DNA of 64,000 nt from Mycolicibacterium sediminis (GCF_010731735.1 NZ_AP022588.1:124001-188000), one strand, 5' to 3'; shown: positions 45,473 to 54,553, numbered from the stretch's first letter. A program made the numbers and translations. Notes: generated from the letters alone by a model not told the origin.

Positions 45473-46618
45473 TCAGAGCCCGGCGAACCGTTCCTTGACC
45501 TGTTCTGCGGTCAGGCCGTAGTCCTCCAGCGAGTACGTGTGCTTGGGAGCGCGCGGGCCCTTCTTGCTCTCCTCGTCGGTCGCCACCATCGCGTCGCGGG
45601 CGGCGTCGGTGAAGTCGATGCCGAAGGCCCGGTAGACCCCCTCCACCGCACCGATCGGGTCCTTGATCAACTCGAAGTAGTCGAGGTCGTAGAACTGGGC
45701 CGGGTCGTGCTTCGCGCGTTCGGCGTCGAACAACCGCAGACCTCGCGACCACGTCTCCAGCGAATCCTCGCCGATCACCGGGCCGGAGAAGCTGTTCGAC
45801 CACCCCGCGGTGGTGTGCTGGGCCAGCGAGCACATCGACGCCATGATGGTCTCGGCCGGCCGGTGGCACTGGATCACGAGGGCATCCGGGTACGTCGCGA
45901 ACAGTGCGTCGAGCGCGAACAGGTGACTGGGATTCTTCAGCACCCAGCGCTTGCCGGGGTCGTTGAGCCCGATCAACTGGAGATTCTTGCGGTGTCGCGC
46001 ATAGGGTTTGGTCCAGTCCTGCCGCGACAGCCACCGAGAGTACGTCGGCAGGTGTGCCAAGGTCTCGTAGGACACCGAGTGCAGCGATTGGCGGAGCAGC
46101 TGCCAGCACTCCTCCACCTCGTCGGCCGTCATGTAGTGCAACCCCGTGTAGTCGGGATCCTCCTCGTGCGCCTTCGTGAACTGGGCGTCGAGCCGCTGGA
46201 ACACGGGATTCTGCGACCAGGTCTCGCGGGGTGGCCGAGGTTGGGGGAACTCCGCCAGCCACAGTTCGAGTCCCTGGTGTCGCGGGTCGGCGGCGAGCAG
46301 GCGGTGGATCGCCGTCGTGCCGGTGCGCGGCAGACCCGTGACGAAGATGGGGCGCTCGACGGCGACGTCGGCGTGCTGGGGGTACTGCGCGAACGCCGCC
46401 TCCGACACCAGCCGCGCCACCAGGGCGTTGCGGACGAAGAAGCGTTGCATCTTGCTGCCGAACTCGGTCAGGTCCGCATCGCGCGCGAAGGACTCCAGCA
46501 GCACCCCGAGCGCCTCGCGGTAGTTGTCGTCGTCGACGCCGAAGTCCTCCAGCCCGCACGCCTTGACGGCCGAGGCGTGCAGATCGTCGACCGTTCCGAC
46601 GTTCGTACGCACGCTCAT
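45473..46618 (-). CDS. PAPS-dependent sulfotransferase-like protein (Rv3529c-like)
   Basis: The 381-residue protein has a PAPS 5'-phosphosulfate loop (VTGLPRTGTTAIHRLLA) and a 3'-phosphate region (CHRPAETIMASMCSL), marking the sulfotransferase fold. It corresponds to Rv3529c. ATG 46618 overlaps the upstream SDR stop as ATGA. Sterol or steroid sulfation would fit the KstR-controlled operon, but no substrate is known. Confidence 0.85.
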   Translation of the reverse strand: MSVRTNVGTVDDLHASAVKACGLEDFGVDDDNYREALGVLLESFARDADLTEFGSKMQRFFVRNALVARLVSEAAFAQYPQHADVAVERPIFVTGLPRTGTTAIHRLLAADPRHQGLELWLAEFPQPRPPRETWSQNPVFQRLDAQFTKAHEEDPDYTGLHYMTADEVEECWQLLRQSLHSVSYETLAHLPTYSRWLSRQDWTKPYARHRKNLQLIGLNDPGKRWVLKNPSHLFALDALFATYPDALVIQCHRPAETIMASMCSLAQHTTAGWSNSFSGPVIGEDSLETWSRGLRLFDAERAKHDPAQFYDLDYFELIKDPIGAVEGVYRAFGIDFTDAARDAMVATDEESKKGPRAPKHTYSLEDYGLTAEQVKERFAGL

Positions 46619-47397
46619 GCCTTGTACTCCCCGCAGTTGACGTCGAGCGCCTGGCCGGTGATGCCACTGGACAGGTCGCTGGCCATAAAAAGGATGGCCG
46701 ACGCCACCTCGTCCTCGGTGGGCAGCCGCTTGAGGTCGCTGTTGACCGCGGCCGCCTTGTAGATTTCGTCCACCGTGGTGCCGTACTTGCCTGCCTGATG
46801 CTCGAAGTAGCTCTGCAGGGTACCGCCCCAAATGTAGCCCGGTAGAACCGAATTGACCCGGATTCCCGCCTCGCCGAGTTCGCTGGCGAGTGACTGCGAC
46901 ATGGCCAGCAGCGCCGACTTGGCCATCTTGTACGCGCCCTGCTTGGGGTCGGAGTGCCGGACCACCATCGAGTTGACGTTGACCACCGAGCCGTTCGCCT
47001 CCGTGAGCGCAGGGGTGAAACCCTGGATGAGCCGCAGGGCGCCGAGCACGGTCAACTCGATCGTGTCGCGGATGTGGTCGAAGCTGGTCTTGGCGAAGGG
47101 CTTCATCGACGGCACGCGGAACGCGTTGTTGATCAGGACGTCGACCTTGCCGAACTCGCCGATCGAGGTGGACACGAGGTTGGCGACCTGCGCCTCGTCG
47201 GTGATGTCGGTGCCGACCGCGAGGGCGCGTCGGCCCAGTGCGGTGACCTGACCGGCGACCTCCTCGAGCCGCTCGACGGTGCGGGCGGCCAAGACGAGGT
47301 CGGCGCCCTCCTCGGCACACCTCCGCGCGAGCGTCGTGCCCAGAGCGGGTCCGACACCGCTGATGACGACGACCTTGTCGTGCAGTAGTCCGGCCAT
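46615..47397 (-). CDS. short-chain dehydrogenase (Rv3530c-like)
   Basis: The 260-residue SDR has the coenzyme motif SGVGPALG, NNAF and the catalytic YKMAK. It ends ITGQALDVNCGEYKA. The glycine motif is atypical (GVGPALG instead of GxxxGIG). It corresponds to Rv3530c and lies between the DUF1214 and sulfotransferase genes in one operon. Confidence 0.85.
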   Translation of the reverse strand: MAGLLHDKVVVISGVGPALGTTLARRCAEEGADLVLAARTVERLEEVAGQVTALGRRALAVGTDITDEAQVANLVSTSIGEFGKVDVLINNAFRVPSMKPFAKTSFDHIRDTIELTVLGALRLIQGFTPALTEANGSVVNVNSMVVRHSDPKQGAYKMAKSALLAMSQSLASELGEAGIRVNSVLPGYIWGGTLQSYFEHQAGKYGTTVDEIYKAAAVNSDLKRLPTEDEVASAILFMASDLSSGITGQALDVNCGEYKA

Positions 47398-47399
47398 GG

Positions 47400-48527
47400 T
47401 CAGCCCACCATCCTCTCGCCGATGAGCCGCTGGCGCAGCGCGATGCGGTCACGCCAGTCGGACTCGGTGATCCTGTTGGTCTCGTAGTGCGGCAGCACCG
47501 CCGGCACCTGGTCGAGGTCGACGATCTCGAGCGTCGGGCCGTCGGCCTCGGTCATCTCGCGCGAGACCCGCTGCCAACGGAACTGGAGATAGCCCTTGGT
47601 GTGCCCGAGCGTCTCGCACCAGTTGGTGACGCCCGGGTTCTCGTCGGACACCACGATGCGGATCTTGCCGTCCGGATCAGCCTGAGCCTGAGTGCCGTTG
47701 AGCGAGGTCTGGTGGTTGATGTAGTCCAGCGAGATGTACCACAGGCTGCCGAGCTGGAAGCCGAGGTAGGGCGCGTCGCCGACGGGCAGCGTGATGACGA
47801 TCGCCTGCCCCGGCGCCAGGTCGTAGTGTCCGACGGAGGAGTACTGCGTCGCCAGCCCGCCGGGCGTCAGGCGCGGTGCGGTCAGGGTGTTGACCGGCAG
47901 GTCGTCGTAGAACCACTTCGGGAACTGCAGCCAGGTCTTCACCCGCTGCACCAGCTGCTTGCCCGCCACCGCGTAGCGCTTCTCGACGAGTTCGGTGCAC
48001 AGCGGCGGCGGCGCTGTGCCGACGGTGTCGGACCGGGAGATGGCGAACGTGCCACGCCGAGCGGACCAGTCGTTGTAGACCTCCCGAATGACCAACTGCG
48101 ACGGCGTCTTCGGCGTGAACCTCCACTCGAACGTGCCATCGTCGGCGATGTCGAGCTTGCGGTCGTCGAACGCCGTCTCGCTGTCGGGGACGTTGTCGTC
48201 GGTGTACTCGCCACCGAGCAGCTGGAAGCTCACGTCGGTGGTGGTGCCGCGCCGGCCCGTGACGACGTACTCGTGTCCCGGTTGCACCCGCGTCCCGAAG
48301 TACATCGTGTCGGGGTTGTCGAGACCCATCTTGGTGAACGGCCCGGTGCCACTGTGCAGGAACGGGTGATCGCGGTCGTAGTCGAACGCGACGGAGGTGC
48401 ATGCGGCGATGCAACCGGCCAGGTATTGCAGCCCCTCGAGGAGGTCGGCCTCGGTCTCGATGAACGGGGCGGCGGCGACGAGGCTCTCCGCCTCTGCGAT
48501 GGCTTCTGCCAATGGCTGTGAGTACAT
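47400..48527 (-). CDS. DUF1214-family protein (Rv3531c-like)
   Basis: The 375-residue protein has a C-terminal DUF1214 domain (LPVGDAPYLGFQLGSLWY, NHQTSLNGTQAQADPDGKIRIV, HTKGYLQFRWQR). It corresponds to Rv3531c. It is the first gene of the three-gene operon, with the KstR box 82 bases upstream of ATG 48527. The function is unknown; an aromatic-rich pocket suggests binding of a hydrophobic ligand. Confidence 0.8.
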   Translation of the reverse strand: MYSQPLAEAIAEAESLVAAAPFIETEADLLEGLQYLAGCIAACTSVAFDYDRDHPFLHSGTGPFTKMGLDNPDTMYFGTRVQPGHEYVVTGRRGTTTDVSFQLLGGEYTDDNVPDSETAFDDRKLDIADDGTFEWRFTPKTPSQLVIREVYNDWSARRGTFAISRSDTVGTAPPPLCTELVEKRYAVAGKQLVQRVKTWLQFPKWFYDDLPVNTLTAPRLTPGGLATQYSSVGHYDLAPGQAIVITLPVGDAPYLGFQLGSLWYISLDYINHQTSLNGTQAQADPDGKIRIVVSDENPGVTNWCETLGHTKGYLQFRWQRVSREMTEADGPTLEIVDLDQVPAVLPHYETNRITESDWRDRIALRQRLIGERMVG

Positions 48528-48608
48528 GTGGCGTGCTGACCCCTGACCCGGTCGGTATGTGCAGCGTTCCAATATTGAACCGCGCTGGTAGAGTTTCCGA
48601 CCTGACAC

Positions 48609-48622
48609 TAGAACGTGTTCCA
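48609..48622. promoter_or_regulatory. KstR operator between the DUF1214 operon and iclR
   Basis: TAGAACGTGTTCCA is a full consensus match. It is 82 bases from the DUF1214 gene start and 44 bases from the divergent iclR start. Confidence 0.87.
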
Positions 48623-48666
48623 ATTCGCGTCAACGTTCGGACGCGGTCCGGGGAGAGGAGGCAGGG

Positions 48667-49545
48667 GTGACCGACCGTGCCTCACCACCGACGCGGCGGG
48701 TGGTGGAGATCCTCGACTTCCTGGCCCGACACCCGCACGATCGGTTCGGCGTCTCCGAGCTCGCCCGGCGGACGGGTCAGAGCAAGCCGACCTGCCTCGG
48801 CATCGTCGGCACTCTCGCCGAATCCGGTTACCTCGTCCGCGATTCGCAGGACAAGACCTACCGGCTGGGGCCGTCGCTGATCTCGCTGGGGCACATCGCC
48901 CAGGAGTCGCTACGGGTGAGCCCGGCGGCGCGCGAGGAGCTGCGCCGGCTCTCCTCCCAGTACGACACCACGGCGTCGCTGGCCGCGATCGTCGACGAGC
49001 GGATCACGTTGCTCGAGTTGGTGGGTCCACCCGGTTCCGACGTCGGCGTGCGCGCCGGGCAGAGCTACCCGTTCGCGCCACCGGTCGGACTGATGTTCGT
49101 GCTGTGGGACGACGACGCGCTGCGCGACTGGCTGGCCCGGGAGCCCACCATCCCGCTGCGCACCGACTCCGACCGGTTGGACCGCGTCGTGGCCGAGTGT
49201 CGGGCGACGGGCTACCTGGTGGAACGCCAGACCGCGGGCGGTCGACGCCTCTACGCCCTGATGGCGGGCATGTCGAACACGCTGCCCCAGGAACTGCGTG
49301 CGCTGCTCGGCGAGTTGATCTCCGACGTCGGCGAGCGCGTGTACCTGCCCGGCGAGGCCGGCTCGAGCCGGCAGAAGCACGACATCAGCGTGATCTCCGC
49401 GCCGGTGTACGACCACTACCGGCGGCAGGCGATGGTGGTGTCACTGCGAATCGGCAGAGCACTGACCGATGCCGAGATCGCCCGGCACGCCAAGGGATTG
49501 ATGGTCACGGCGCACACCCTCACCGTTCAGCTGGGCGGGCACTGA
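48667..49545 (+). CDS. IclR-family transcriptional regulator
   Basis: The 292-residue protein has an N-terminal winged helix (RRVVEILDFLARHP, FGVSELARRTGQSKPTCLGIV) and a C-terminal IclR effector domain (about 90-285). GTG 48667 follows GGAGAGGAGG. No corresponding gene is known to me at this place in M. tuberculosis. The KstR box upstream suggests it is induced with the sterol regulon and may pass the signal to further genes. The 3' end overlaps the convergent DoxX gene by 26 bases. Confidence 0.87.
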   Translation: MTDRASPPTRRVVEILDFLARHPHDRFGVSELARRTGQSKPTCLGIVGTLAESGYLVRDSQDKTYRLGPSLISLGHIAQESLRVSPAAREELRRLSSQYDTTASLAAIVDERITLLELVGPPGSDVGVRAGQSYPFAPPVGLMFVLWDDDALRDWLAREPTIPLRTDSDRLDRVVAECRATGYLVERQTAGGRRLYALMAGMSNTLPQELRALLGELISDVGERVYLPGEAGSSRQKHDISVISAPVYDHYRRQAMVVSLRIGRALTDAEIARHAKGLMVTAHTLTVQLGGH

Positions 49546-49948
49546 CCGGGCTGCGGGCACGCCACGCGGCCCACGCTCCCGTGGACCAGAGCGCCCAGAG
49601 GATCAGCAGCGGCTGGAACGCCAGCCGGATCGCCCGCGAGCGATCGGAGTCCAGCCCGAAGGCGTCGGAGTGCGTCAGATACTGCGAGACGTTGCCCGGG
49701 AACACCACCAGGAACAGGGCCGCGGTGAGCCAGCCCAGCGGGACCCGCCAGCGGGGCAGGACGACCAGCGCGAGCCCCAGGACGATCTCCACGACCCCCG
49801 ATGCGGCGATCACGAACCCGGCGTCGAGCGGCAGCCACGGCGGGATCTGCGCGTAGAACGCGGTGCGGGCGAAGGTGAGGTGGCTGACACCGGCGAACAC
49901 CAGTGCCGCGCCGAGCAGGAGCCGCGCGACGGTGCGGACGACTCCCAT
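49520..49948 (-). CDS. DoxX-family membrane protein
   Basis: Starting at ATG 49948 (TGATG overlap with the helicase stop), the 142-residue protein has four hydrophobic segments and the DoxX-type LLLGAALVFAGVSHLTF and PPWLPL motifs. DoxX proteins are small quinone-linked or thiosulfate-related membrane proteins and, in M. tuberculosis, part of an oxidoreductase membrane complex. Coupling to a helicase gene is unexpected. A longer upstream frame exists but lies inside the helicase gene. Confidence 0.82.
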   Translation of the reverse strand: MGVVRTVARLLLGAALVFAGVSHLTFARTAFYAQIPPWLPLDAGFVIAASGVVEIVLGLALVVLPRWRVPLGWLTAALFLVVFPGNVSQYLTHSDAFGLDSDRSRAIRLAFQPLLILWALWSTGAWAAWRARSPVSARPAER

Positions 49949-52029
49949 CAGCTGACCGCCGCGATGGCGAACGGCAGAACCTCGGGTGCGCCCGCCTGAC
50001 GCACGGTGCGTGCCGCCATCGTCAGCGTCCACCCCGTGTCGGTCAGGTCGTCGACCAGCAGCACCGGGCCGTCCAGTGGCGGCAGCTCCGGCGGTTCCCA
50101 CGAACCGGACAGTCCCGCAACGCGATACGCCGAGTTGGCCGCCGTCACCGGTCGGCGTTCGACCGAGTACCGCAGCGTGCCGAGGTCGGTGAGCCGGCCC
50201 AGGTCGGCGAGCTTGGCGACCAGCGAGGCGATCAGGACGGGGTGGCGCGCGGAGTCCAGACCCATCACCGACGTCGGCCGGGTCTCCCAGTTCCACGCCG
50301 CGAGGACGGCGACGGCCGCGCGGACCAGGTCGTCGGGCGCCTCGGCATCGGGACCGTCGAGGACGGCGCGCAGCCGGGCGCCCCAGCCCAGGTCGGTCAG
50401 GCGGCCGATGGCCCGCCCCGGCCCAGGGCCGTCGGAGATCTTGCCGCTGAGGTTTACTCCCAGTTTCGCCAGGCCCGACGGCCACTGCCGGCGCGGCGAG
50501 ATCTCCACCCCGGGCCGCATCAGCCGTTCGCGGGCCGCCTCGGCCGCCGATTCGTCGACGGTCGATTCGTAGTGGGCGCCGGTGCAGTTGTCGCACCGGC
50601 CGCACCGCTCGCCGTCGATGAGCTCGGGATCGTTGAGCTGGCGGCGCAGGAATACCATGCGGCACTCGTCGGTGTCGAGGTAGTCGAGCATCGCCTGCTG
50701 TTCGCGCTGCCGGGCCTCCTCGAGTCGGCGGTACCGCTCCTCGTCGTAGCTCCACGGCTGTCCCGTGCTGATCCACCCGCCCTTGACGCGGCGCACCGCA
50801 CCGTCGACGTCGAGCACTTTGAGCACCATCTCCAGGCGGGTGCGGTTCAGGTCGACGAGCGGCTCCAACGCCGGCGTGGACTGCGGACGCTCGGGTTCGA
50901 GGGCGTCGATCACGTTGCGCACCATGGGTTCCGAGGGGAACGCCACGGACGCGAAGTACCGCCACACCTCGCGGTCCTCGGCGCCGGGCAGCAGCACCAC
51001 CTCGGCACTGTCGGTCGAGCGGCCCGCGCGACCGACCTGCTGGTAGTAGGCGATGGGCGAGGCCGGTGCGCCGAGGTGGACGACGAAGCCGAGGTCCGGC
51101 TTGTCGAACCCCATGCCCAGCGCCGACGTGGCGACCAGCGCCTTGACCCGGTTGGCCAGCAGGTCGTTCTCGAGCTGCTCGCGCTCCGAGGTCTCGGTCG
51201 CGCCGGTGTAGGCGTGGACCGCGTGCCCACGTTCGGCGAGCATGGCCGCCACGTCGTTGGCCTGCGCCACGGTGAGCGTGTAGACGATGCCCGACCCGGG
51301 CAGGTCGGTGATGTGCTCGGCCAGCCAGGCCGCACGCTGCGCCGGGTTGCCCACCTTGACGACGGCCAGTCGCAGCGACTCGCGGTCCAGGCCGCCGCGC
51401 AGCACCAGGGTGTCGCCGCCGCCGACGCCGAGTTGGCTGCTGACGTCGGCCACCACGCGGTCGTTGGCGGTCGCGGTGGTCGCGAGAACCGGTATGTCCG
51501 AGCCCAGTTCGGCGACCAGCGTGCGGATCCGCCGGTAGTCGGGGCGGAAGTCGTGCCCCCAGTCGGAGACGCAGTGGGCCTCGTCGATCACGACCAGACC
51601 CGCGTCCCGGGCCAGCGCGGGCAGCACCTCGTCACGGAAGTCGGGGTTGTTCAGCCGCTCCGGGCTGACGAGCAGCACGTCGAGATCGCCGGACGCCACG
51701 TCGCGGTGCACGTCGTTCCAGTCGGTGACGTTGCTCGAGTTGATCGTCGCCGCACGCACGCCGGCGCGTGCGGCGGACTGGACCTGGTTGCGCATGAGCG
51801 CCAGCAGCGGCGACACGATGACCGTCGGCCCGCGTCCCTCGGCGCGCAGCAGCTTGGCGGCGATGAAGTACACCGCCGACTTGCCCCACCCGGTCCGTTG
51901 CACCACCAGGGCGCGACGCCGCTGGACCACCAGCGCCTCGATCGCCGTCCACTGGTCGTCGCGCAGGGTGGCGTCCGGGCCGGCCAGCTGCTCGAGAAGC
52001 GCCTGGGCCTGTTCGCGGGTGGCGGTCAT
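49948..52029 (-). CDS. RecQ-like DEAH helicase with C-terminal phosphoribosyltransferase-like domain
   Basis: The 693-residue protein has RecQ helicase motifs: Walker A TGWGKS (near 45), DEAHCVSDWGHDFRPDY (near 148), TATAND, and QVGRAGRS (motif VI). A RecQ-type zinc site follows (CRMVFLRRQ, then CGRCDNC near 465). The last ~170 residues end in PVLLVDDLTDTGWTLTMAAR, which is the PRPP-binding loop of phosphoribosyltransferases (ComF-like). A helicase joined to such a domain suggests a DNA repair or nucleotide-linked role. The start ATG lies at the edge of a 29-bp tandem repeat, and no ribosome site is seen. Confidence 0.85.
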   Translation of the reverse strand: MTATREQAQALLEQLAGPDATLRDDQWTAIEALVVQRRRALVVQRTGWGKSAVYFIAAKLLRAEGRGPTVIVSPLLALMRNQVQSAARAGVRAATINSSNVTDWNDVHRDVASGDLDVLLVSPERLNNPDFRDEVLPALARDAGLVVIDEAHCVSDWGHDFRPDYRRIRTLVAELGSDIPVLATTATANDRVVADVSSQLGVGGGDTLVLRGGLDRESLRLAVVKVGNPAQRAAWLAEHITDLPGSGIVYTLTVAQANDVAAMLAERGHAVHAYTGATETSEREQLENDLLANRVKALVATSALGMGFDKPDLGFVVHLGAPASPIAYYQQVGRAGRSTDSAEVVLLPGAEDREVWRYFASVAFPSEPMVRNVIDALEPERPQSTPALEPLVDLNRTRLEMVLKVLDVDGAVRRVKGGWISTGQPWSYDEERYRRLEEARQREQQAMLDYLDTDECRMVFLRRQLNDPELIDGERCGRCDNCTGAHYESTVDESAAEAARERLMRPGVEISPRRQWPSGLAKLGVNLSGKISDGPGPGRAIGRLTDLGWGARLRAVLDGPDAEAPDDLVRAAVAVLAAWNWETRPTSVMGLDSARHPVLIASLVAKLADLGRLTDLGTLRYSVERRPVTAANSAYRVAGLSGSWEPPELPPLDGPVLLVDDLTDTGWTLTMAARTVRQAGAPEVLPFAIAAVS

Positions 52030-52172
52030 GGGCGAGCGGAGCGACGGGGGATGGTCATGGGCGAGCGGAGCGACGGGGGATGGTCATGGGCGAGCGGAGC
52101 GACGGGGGATGGTCATGGGCGAGCGGAGCGACGGGGGATGGTCATGGGCGAGCGGAGCGGCGGGGGGTACTC
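52028..52172. repeat. 29-bp tandem repeat, five copies, at the helicase start
   Basis: Units begin ATGGGCGAGCGGAGC at 52028, 52057, 52086 and 52115, with GACGGGGGATGGTC completing each. A fifth, diverged copy runs 52144-52172. The unit length is not a multiple of 3. On the minus strand every intact unit contains ATGACC, the same six bases that form the start of the helicase gene, so the repeat has multiplied the start-codon context. Confidence 0.9.
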
Positions 52173-52223
52173 ATAGGCCCATCGTGCCGGGTCGCTCCGA
52201 CGGACGCCCGGGAGGCCGTCGCG

Positions 52224-52276
52224 AACGTCGAGTTCTCGTCGCAATAACGCATCTTCGTCGACGAGAACTCGACGTT
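52224..52276. terminator. 18-bp perfect hairpin between gene and repeat array
   Basis: AACGTCGAGTTCTCGTCG (52224-52241) is the exact reverse complement of 52259-52276, with a 17-nt loop. It lies 10 bases past the stop of the minus-strand TIGR03943-like gene, so it should end that transcript before the repeat array and helicase gene. No T-run follows. Confidence 0.75.
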
Positions 52277-52285
52277 GGCGCCAGC

Positions 52286-53023
52286 TCAGTACGCGTAGGT
52301 GTTGGCCGGCTTGTCGATCCGCGTCACCGTCGCGGCGGTCAGGGTGGGGATGAAGTCGTTGGACGCGTCCGCCGAACCCGGGACGACGTCGCCCTCGACC
52401 TGGATCCAGGTCTCCTCGCCGTAGCCGGCCGCCGCTTGTGCGCCGGGTCCCGACAGCCGGATCCGGGCGAGCTGGGCGTCGGCGGCGCAGCAGACGATCA
52501 CCACCCGGGCGAGGTAGACGCCGTCCGGGTAGCGCAGCGTGAACCCCGACGCGGTGATCGTGCGCCCGTCGAGGCTGCGCGCCGGATCGGCGGCGGCGCG
52601 CATCACGATCTCGGGCACCGGGACCGTGGGCGCGGGCCCCGGGGGAAGTGGCGCGAAGCTGCGCGGCGGCGGTGCGGACGTGGCGGGCGGTGCCGCGGCG
52701 CCGCGGGCGTCCAGCGGCGGCGGCACCACGAAGGCGACCATCGCGATCGGCACGAGGAGGAACCACGCGAGACCGGTCCGGTGGCGGTGACCGTCGTAGT
52801 CGTGGACGGCGTGGTCGTGGACGTCGTCGTCCGGTTCGCGTCCCGCCCCGCGGACGTCCCTGACCACCGCGGCGAGCCCCAGCACGATGAGCACCACCGC
52901 GGCGATCACCAGCCACGGCAGCAGGGACGGCTTGACGTAGTTGACGTAGGTGCCCTTCGCGACCATCACCGCGATGCTCGCGCCGACCAGGAGCAGGACG
53001 AGGTTCTGCGTGAAGCGGCTCAT
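52286..53023 (-). CDS. TIGR03943/DUF1980-family membrane protein
   Basis: The 245-residue protein starts at ATG 53023, overlapping the permease stop as TGATG. Two or three N-terminal membrane helices and a His/Asp-rich stretch (DDDVHDHAVHDYDGHRHR) precede an OB-like extracytoplasmic domain with VVIVCCAADAQL. The family occurs beside DUF318 permeases, as here. The His/Asp segment suggests metal binding. The function is unknown. Confidence 0.8.
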   Translation of the reverse strand: MSRFTQNLVLLLVGASIAVMVAKGTYVNYVKPSLLPWLVIAAVVLIVLGLAAVVRDVRGAGREPDDDVHDHAVHDYDGHRHRTGLAWFLLVPIAMVAFVVPPPLDARGAAAPPATSAPPPRSFAPLPPGPAPTVPVPEIVMRAAADPARSLDGRTITASGFTLRYPDGVYLARVVIVCCAADAQLARIRLSGPGAQAAAGYGEETWIQVEGDVVPGSADASNDFIPTLTAATVTRIDKPANTYAY

Positions 53024-54030
53024 CAGCGGTCCCCGAGGAGCAGCAGTCCGACCACCGTCGCCACCACCGTCGCCACCACGAAGGTCACGGGTCCGAACCG
53101 GACGGCGAACCGTCGACCGAACGTCCCCGCCTGCATGGCGAACAGCTTGACGTCCACGGCCGGGCCGACCACGAGGAAGACCAGTCGCGGCACCAGCGGC
53201 AGCATCGTCAGACTCGCGGCGACGAAGGCGTCGGCCTCCGAACACAGAGCAAGGACCACCGCGAGCGCCGCCATGGTGAGCACGCCGAGCAGCAGGTGGC
53301 CCGCGAGGTGGTCGAAGACCCAGTCCGGCACGACCACCCGCAGTGCTGCCGCGGCCGCCGCGCCGAGGACGAGGTAGGACGCCGCCTGCAGGAAGTCGTG
53401 CCGGGCGGCCTCGCTGAACACCGTCCATCGCGACCCGCCCGATCCGTGGTCGACGCGAGGCAGCGAGCGCGTGACCCACTCGTCGCGCCCGAAGCGCAGC
53501 CACGCCCACCCCATGAGGACCGCGGTCACCAGTGATGCCACGCACCGCGCGAGCACCATCAGCGGCTCACCGGGGAAGGCCACCGCGGTCGCCACCAGGA
53601 CGACGGGATTGATCGCGGGCGCGGACAGCATGAAGGTCAGCGCCGCCGCACCCGTCCGGCCCGGGCCGTACAGCCGTCGGGCCACGGGGACCGACCCGCA
53701 TTCACACCCCGGCAGTGCCGCCCCACCCACTCCAGCGACGAGGACGGCGGCCGCGGGGCGCCGGGGCAGCCACGCGGCCAACCGCTCCGTGGTGACGAAG
53801 GCGGCGATGATCCCGCTCACCACGACGCCGAGGACCAGGAACGGCACCGCCTGGACGAACACGCCGCTGAACACCGTGGCGGCAACCCCGAGATCGGCAT
53901 GCCCGTCCAGGGCCGCACGCACCCAGCCCGCGGAGACGGCCAGCGCGACGAGCGCGAGCAGCAGGACTTCGAGCGAGCCGACGCGGCGTCGTCGCGAGGT
54001 CGGGGCGGCGGTCACCGCACCATCCTGCAC
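53023..54030 (-). CDS. DUF318/ArsP-like permease
   Basis: The 335-residue protein has about eight membrane helices with the conserved PGCECGSVPVARRL and SAPAINPVVLVAT blocks of the PF03773 permease family. The family includes ArsP, which exports organoarsenicals, and uncharacterised partners of TIGR03943 proteins. GTG 54030 is used as the start; GTG 54015 is possible. Substrate unknown, a metal or metal-organic compound is likely. Confidence 0.85.
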   Translation of the reverse strand: MQDGAVTAAPTSRRRRVGSLEVLLLALVALAVSAGWVRAALDGHADLGVAATVFSGVFVQAVPFLVLGVVVSGIIAAFVTTERLAAWLPRRPAAAVLVAGVGGAALPGCECGSVPVARRLYGPGRTGAAALTFMLSAPAINPVVLVATAVAFPGEPLMVLARCVASLVTAVLMGWAWLRFGRDEWVTRSLPRVDHGSGGSRWTVFSEAARHDFLQAASYLVLGAAAAAALRVVVPDWVFDHLAGHLLLGVLTMAALAVVLALCSEADAFVAASLTMLPLVPRLVFLVVGPAVDVKLFAMQAGTFGRRFAVRFGPVTFVVATVVATVVGLLLLGDR

Positions 54031-54062
54031 GCGTCAGCTGAACGCCCTTCACATCTGCGCGG

Positions 54063-54488
54063 TCAGACCTCGGCGAGGACCGCCAGCGCGTCGGTGGGGG
54101 CGACCTGCAGACCGCAGCGGTCCTTGTACTCGTTCAGTGGCGCCTGGATCGCGCGCAGGTCGTTGGCCTCGTCCGGATGATCGGCGAAGTAGCCGTCGAA
54201 CTGGCCGACGGCGATGAACGCGGGCTGCCGGGTCGCGTCGATCAGCGCCTGGTTGACGTCGGGGTGAGCCGCGAAGTACGTGGAGAGTTCGGCGGTCACG
54301 GTACTTATGGTCGAGGCGAGCGTCGCGGCGTTGCAGTCGTCGGCGACCACGGGCTCGGCGGGCGCGCTGGTTGCCGGTGCGGGCGACGGCGTCGGCGTGG
54401 GCTCGGCGGCAGCGACGGGGAGCGCCGCGACGGCGCCGGCGCCCACGGTGGCGAGCGCGACGATCAGGCTGCGACGGACGTTCGACAT
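54063..54488 (-). CDS. hemophore-related secreted protein (Rv0203/Rv1174c family)
   Basis: Starting at ATG 54488, the 141-residue protein has a signal peptide (1-28), a Pro/Ala linker and a helical domain containing TELSTYFAAHPDVNQALIDA and two cysteines. The YFxxHPDVNxAL motif marks the mycobacterial hemophore-related family, which includes the secreted heme carrier Rv0203. Heme binding is plausible but the residues cannot be verified here. Confidence 0.78.
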   Translation of the reverse strand: MSNVRRSLIVALATVGAGAVAALPVAAAEPTPTPSPAPATSAPAEPVVADDCNAATLASTISTVTAELSTYFAAHPDVNQALIDATRQPAFIAVGQFDGYFADHPDEANDLRAIQAPLNEYKDRCGLQVAPTDALAVLAEV

Positions 54489-54553
54489 GGTTCTCCTGGA
54501 GACTCGGCGTACCTCGGGGGTCACCGGGGGTATCTGCCGAGCCGGGCGGAGCG

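Noticed and set aside
52028..52172. CRISPR array
   Set aside because: The 29-bp units are directly adjacent with no spacers, so this is a tandem repeat and not CRISPR.
52113..52916. 267-residue minus-strand frame running into the repeat
   Set aside because: It overlaps the TIGR03943-like gene in another frame and ends in repeat-encoded residues; it has no domain.
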